Below, one piece after another: positions 6,978 to 10,066 of a stretch of 10,066 bases of DNA. Origin of the DNA: Candidatus Geothermarchaeota archaeon (GTDB lineage Archaea > Thermoproteota > Nitrososphaeria > Geothermarchaeales > JDFR-13); assembly GCA_015522055.1 (NCBI GenBank), contig WAMZ01000059.1, positions 1 through 10,066 of the forward strand. Direction: 5' to 3'. Within the stretch, counting starts at the first letter, position 1; every line of letters starts with the position of its first letter. The notes beneath the pieces were generated by a model. It did no database searches, had not been told where the DNA came from, and saw nothing but the letters and a program-made list of their open reading frames with translations. The position numbers and the translations under genes are program-made.

Positions 6978-6983
6978 CTGGAT

Positions 6984-7682
6984 ATGGAGCCGGAGCCTGA
7001 GATATCGATGCTTGTCCAAGAAATCATCAATTGTAAATTGTGTCCGAGGCTTGTGGAATATAGGGCGGAGGTGGCTAGGAAGAAGGTTAGAAGATTTAGG
7101 GATTTTGAATATTGGGGGCGTCCATTACCAGGATTCGGTGATTTGAATGCTAGACTCCTCATCGTTGGATTGGCCCCAGCGGCCCACGGTGGCAATAGAA
7201 CTGGTAGGATGTTTACTGGCGACTCATCAGGTGACTGGTTGATAAAAGCATTGTATGAGACGGGCTTCGCCAATCAACCGGTATCGCGATATAAGGACGA
7301 CGGACTAAAATTGATTGATTGCTATGTAACTGCTGTCGCTAGGTGTGCACCTCCAAAAAATAAGCCGTTAAGGAGTGAGTTAATTAACTGTCAACGCTAT
7401 CTTATCAGGGAGTTTGAGATATTGAGGAATATCAAGGCTATATTGACACTAGGTAGGATAAGCTTCGACTGGACATTGAGGGCGTTGAATATATTATATG
7501 GCTTAGATAGGAGATATATCCACTTCAGGCACGGCGTTGCATATGACTTGAGGGGTTTGGGTAAGAGGCTCTTCGTATCTTATCACCCGAGTAGGCAGAA
7601 TACTCAGACTGGGAGGCTTACATGGGATATGTGGATAAAGGTATTTAGGTCTATAAGGAGCTACTTGGATGGTGTTGGATGA
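6984..7682 (+). CDS. Uracil-DNA glycosylase, family 5 (UDGb type), with 4Fe-4S cysteines
   Basis: This enzyme removes uracil, and often other deaminated bases, from DNA to start base excision repair. Cytosine deamination is fast at high temperature, so such enzymes suit a thermophile. In the 232 residues the family 5 hallmark is GLAPAAHGGNRTGRMFTGD (62-80), where other UDG families have a polar catalytic residue in the first motif. The second motif is HPSRQNTQTGR (201-211). Cysteines C17 and C20 (CKLCPRL) with C121 and C136 match the C-x2-C...C-x14-C arrangement that ligates a 4Fe-4S cluster in families 4 and 5; C113 is an extra cysteine. An alternative GTG start at 6975 adds three residues. 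The gene overlaps the downstream transporter gene by 14 bases, so the two are probably co-transcribed. Family assignment is firm; the exact range of damaged bases it acts on cannot be read from sequence. Confidence 0.94.
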   Translation: MEPEPEISMLVQEIINCKLCPRLVEYRAEVARKKVRRFRDFEYWGRPLPGFGDLNARLLIVGLAPAAHGGNRTGRMFTGDSSGDWLIKALYETGFANQPVSRYKDDGLKLIDCYVTAVARCAPPKNKPLRSELINCQRYLIREFEILRNIKAILTLGRISFDWTLRALNILYGLDRRYIHFRHGVAYDLRGLGKRLFVSYHPSRQNTQTGRLTWDMWIKVFRSIRSYLDGVG

Positions 7683-8565
7683 GATGGATGGCGAATTTTA
7701 TCTCGGTGTGGCCATAGCATTCATATCGTCGATCTTCTTCGCCTCAAGCGGCGTGACGACGAGGAGAGGGGTATATGGAGGTGGGGTATATTCGACGGTA
7801 TTGATATCTGTCTTGATCGGTATCCCCATGTATCTTATAGCGCTAATGTCTGGAGTAATGGGTACAGAGATGCCGAGGCTGACTCCACAGGCAGTAGCTC
7901 TATTTATGTTAGCTGGTATCGTCCATTTTGTCCTGGGTAGATTTACGCTTTATTATGCCATCCACGAGATGGGATCGTCGGCCTCGTATCCAATAATGTC
8001 TACGAGCAATGTTCTTTCAGCGATAATAGCTATCCCCATCCTGGGAGAGATACTGACGATAAATAAGGTGTTAAGTGTCTTGATTGTCTCCATAGGTATA
8101 TATTTTATGGCAATTGGGAATATATACGTCAGGGAATTCAGGAGAGGCTTTCCACCAGCACTACTAACAGCCATCCTATTCGCGTCATCATCCCTCTTAG
8201 TTAGGGCCGCATTACTCATAAATAGAGCACCTATAACTGGTGTATTGATATCATACTCGACGTCCATACCCTTCTTGGTCGGGCTGCTTGGTCACGAAGA
8301 ATACCTAAATGAGTTAATAACGCTGGATAAGGTTAAGCTTGCATATATGATACTGAATGGAATATTGGTTAACATGGGGCAATTCTTCAGATATATATCA
8401 TTGAATATGGTGGAGGTCAGTATAGTCGGTATAGTCTTCTCAGGGACGCCACTACTAACTATCCTATTTTCATATATGGTTAATAGGGATATAGAATTGA
8501 TAAATAGGAGGATAGTCTACTCATCTATACTCATCGTCATCGGCATAATACTAATAGTTATCTAA
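7669..8565 (+). CDS. EamA/DMT-superfamily transporter
   Basis: This is an integral membrane protein of the drug/metabolite transporter superfamily, whose members export or exchange small metabolites. The substrate is not predictable. The 298 residues contain about ten hydrophobic helices in two homologous halves (about 10-150 and 160-298). Each half ends with the family pattern of small residues, a proline-bearing helix and a polar turn: MGSSASYPIMSTSNV with LGE (101-127), and MVEVSIVGIVFSGTPLL with NRDIE (247-276). The first half keeps the usual GE pair; in the second it is replaced by NRD. ATG 7669 has AGGAG eight bases ahead and overlaps the glycosylase gene; ATG 7684, just after the glycosylase stop, is an alternative giving a protein five residues shorter. 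It follows the glycosylase as a probable two-gene operon and converges, with only 11 bases between, on the flavoprotein gene. Confidence 0.9.
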   Translation: MVLDEMDGEFYLGVAIAFISSIFFASSGVTTRRGVYGGGVYSTVLISVLIGIPMYLIALMSGVMGTEMPRLTPQAVALFMLAGIVHFVLGRFTLYYAIHEMGSSASYPIMSTSNVLSAIIAIPILGEILTINKVLSVLIVSIGIYFMAIGNIYVREFRRGFPPALLTAILFASSSLLVRAALLINRAPITGVLISYSTSIPFLVGLLGHEEYLNELITLDKVKLAYMILNGILVNMGQFFRYISLNMVEVSIVGIVFSGTPLLTILFSYMVNRDIELINRRIVYSSILIVIGIILIVI

Positions 8566-8576
8566 TGAGACTCCAT

Positions 8577-9926
8577 CTAGTAATACCTCTCAACTACATT
8601 TGCAGCCACTATTATGGGATCCCAGACAGGGGCGAAGGGTGGTGCGTATGCAAGGTCGAGCATCTTAAGCTCCTCAGTCCTCATGCCAGCCATCAAAGCT
8701 GTAGCTACAGTATTTACTCTTGCTAAGACCCCCTCCCTACCAACTGCCTGTATGCCTAAGACCCTATGTGTATCCCTGTCAGCCACCAACCTTAGGTACA
8801 TCTTGGAGAAACCGGGGTAATAGTGGCTTTTAACACCATGCCATATATCTACTGCGACGGCGTCGAATCCATATTCCAAGGCCTCCCTAAGCGATAAACC
8901 TGTCTTACCAATCTCTAGGTCGAAGGCCTTGACGATAGACGTACCTACGACACCAGGGAATCTAGCCTCTCCACCAGCCATGTTCTCGCCGGCCACCCTA
9001 CCCATCTTATTTGCAGCGGGGGCCAGAGGTATATATGTCGGTTTACCGGTAACCAGATTTATAGCCTCAGTATTATCGCCACCCGCATAGATATCCATGA
9101 TATTTGTCTCCATCATTTCATTGACCTTTATTGCACCAGTCTCACCCAGCTCGACACCAATTCTCCTGGCCAAATCTACATTGGGCTTGACACCTACGGC
9201 CATCAGAACCAAATCAACTGGATACGAGTCCTTAGTCGTAACAATCTTCTTAACCTCCTCTCCACCCTCGAATGCCACCACCTTCTCGCCAAGATGAAGC
9301 TCAACACTATTCCTTACAAGCTCCTCCTCAACTAGTTTAGCAGCCTCCTTATCAAGAGACGGCATAACTTGGTCCAACATCTCGAAGACCAGGACCCTCT
9401 TGTTTAAAGATCGTAGAGCCTCAGCCACCTCAATTCCTATATAACCCGCACCCACAATGGCCACAGTCTTAGCCTTATTAACTCGGGCTCTAAAACTATA
9501 TCCATCCTCTAATAATCTTAGGGTATGAATACCATCTAGATCCACACCATCTATAGGAGGCTTTATCGGTACACCACCTGTCGCCAGCATCAACTTATCA
9601 TAACTAACGCTATACTCGTTTCCATTCTTCAAGTCCTTTACATATACCACCTTATTATCTGGATCGATGTCTGTCACCAGATGATGGATCCTTACATCCA
9701 ACCCTCTCTTCTCAATGAAATAGTTTAGCTTATAGTAAACCAGTTCATCAATATCCCTCACCAACCCTGATATATAGTACGGTATACCACAGGGAGCATA
9801 CGATACATACCCACCCTTCTCAAATACGATGACATCTAAACTTGGATCGACCCTCTTAGCCTTCGCAGCGGCAGCCATACCCGCGGCGGACCCACCTACA
9901 ACAACTACTCTAGTCATGTCTCCCAT
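8577..9926 (-). CDS. CoA-disulfide reductase-type flavoprotein (NAD(P)H oxidase / NAD(P)H sulfur oxidoreductase family)
   Basis: This FAD-dependent pyridine nucleotide-disulfide oxidoreductase has 449 residues. Relatives reduce CoA disulfide, elemental sulfur or polysulfide (CoA-dependent), or oxygen, using NAD(P)H in the cytoplasm. Visible parts are the FAD motif GGSAAGMAAA (11-20) and the single redox cysteine C46 in SYAPCGIPY, as in CoADR/NOX enzymes rather than the two-cysteine type. The NAD(P)-binding motif is GAGYIGIE (159-166), and the second FAD contact is IYAGGD (279-284), here followed by N where many relatives have C. The C-terminal dimerisation domain carries SHYYPG (367-372) and AYAPPFAPVWDP (426-437), whose tyrosines match positions important in CoA-disulfide reductases. 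The length is usual for the family. ATG 9926 is chosen because a TATA box lies 26 bases upstream; ATG 9917 (MTRVVVV) is the alternative. Which activity is physiological is uncertain, but C46 favours disulfide or sulfur chemistry or NADH oxidase. Confidence 0.93.
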   Translation of the reverse strand: MGDMTRVVVVGGSAAGMAAAAKAKRVDPSLDVIVFEKGGYVSYAPCGIPYYISGLVRDIDELVYYKLNYFIEKRGLDVRIHHLVTDIDPDNKVVYVKDLKNGNEYSVSYDKLMLATGGVPIKPPIDGVDLDGIHTLRLLEDGYSFRARVNKAKTVAIVGAGYIGIEVAEALRSLNKRVLVFEMLDQVMPSLDKEAAKLVEEELVRNSVELHLGEKVVAFEGGEEVKKIVTTKDSYPVDLVLMAVGVKPNVDLARRIGVELGETGAIKVNEMMETNIMDIYAGGDNTEAINLVTGKPTYIPLAPAANKMGRVAGENMAGGEARFPGVVGTSIVKAFDLEIGKTGLSLREALEYGFDAVAVDIWHGVKSHYYPGFSKMYLRLVADRDTHRVLGIQAVGREGVLARVNTVATALMAGMRTEELKMLDLAYAPPFAPVWDPIIVAANVVERYY

Positions 9927-9948
9927 ACTAATTACAAGTTACTCTCAG

Positions 9949-9955
9949 TATAAAA
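9949..9955 (-). promoter_or_regulatory. TATA box of the CoA-disulfide reductase-type gene
   Basis: TTTTATA on the minus strand is centred 26 bases before the A of ATG 9926, the spacing expected if transcription starts at the start codon. No Shine-Dalgarno sequence precedes the ATG, which supports a leaderless message. Confidence 0.6.
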
Positions 9956-10003
9956 CGTAAACTAATAAAAACTCTTAGCTGAAAATATTTCGCATCACAT
10001 TAG

Positions 10004-10017
10004 TATACAATTGTATA
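10004..10017. repeat. 14-bp perfect palindrome in the right-hand intergenic region
   Basis: TATACAATTGTATA is perfectly self-complementary. It lies 78 bases upstream of the flavoprotein ATG and ends 6 bases before a possible rightward start codon at 10023. It could be an operator, but one palindrome of this size in 10 kb can arise by chance. Confidence 0.5.
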
Positions 10018-10022
10018 TCCAG

Positions 10023-10066
10023 ATGCAGAGGACATATAGATTTTTTATCGAATCTGGGTATGAATA
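10023..10066 (+). CDS. Possible start of an unidentified rightward gene, cut by the window edge
   Basis: From ATG 10023 the frame stays open for 14 complete codons to the window end (MQRTYRFFIESGYE). An AT-rich stretch, AAAATATTT, lies about 37 bases upstream, and no Shine-Dalgarno sequence is visible. The residue mix looks protein-like, but the piece is far too short to identify, and an open frame of this length is expected by chance. Confidence 0.25.
   Translation, partial: MQRTYRFFIESGYE

Overview
The window looks like chromosomal DNA from a thermophilic archaeon, most likely Thermoproteota (Crenarchaeota) or a close TACK relative. The reasons are heavy use of ATA and AGG codons, Shine-Dalgarno sites of the GGTGA/GAGG type mixed with apparently leaderless starts behind TATA boxes, and the gene content: an archaeal-style Opp/Dpp transporter, a family 5 uracil-DNA glycosylase, and a CoA-disulfide reductase. 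This placement is inferred; no rRNA or other marker gene is present. I saw no tRNA, CRISPR array, insertion sequence or phage gene.

Positions 1-5205 hold a complete-looking peptide/sugar ABC importer of the Opp/Dpp type. The solute-binding protein gene runs rightwards and is cut by the left edge. It converges, across 37 bases, on a leftward operon of permease B, permease C, ATPase D and ATPase F. The operon genes are separated by 11 bases, overlap by 4 bases (ATGA), and are separated by 5 bases, so they are probably translationally coupled. Both ATPases carry the same four-cysteine C-terminal motif expected to hold an iron-sulfur cluster.

Positions 5206-6974 hold a divergent promoter region, a rightward hemerythrin-like (HHE) protein, and a convergent leftward gene for an unrecognised seven-helix membrane protein. 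An AT-rich divergent promoter region with a 9-bp dyad and an 11-bp direct repeat follows.

Positions 6984-8565 hold a rightward pair that overlaps by 14 bases: a family 5 (UDGb-type) uracil-DNA glycosylase with four cysteines for a 4Fe-4S cluster, and an EamA/DMT-type ten-helix transporter. This pair converges, with only 11 bases between, on a leftward CoA-disulfide reductase-type flavoprotein (8577-9926). That gene has a TATA box 26 bases before its ATG and is a good leaderless candidate. The right end (9927-10066) has a 14-bp perfect palindrome just before what may be the start of another rightward gene.

Overall the genes are known families. The least explained pieces are the seven-helix protein, the solute-binding protein's odd C-terminal tail, and the small dyads in the promoter regions. 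I do not see a convincing new multi-gene system.
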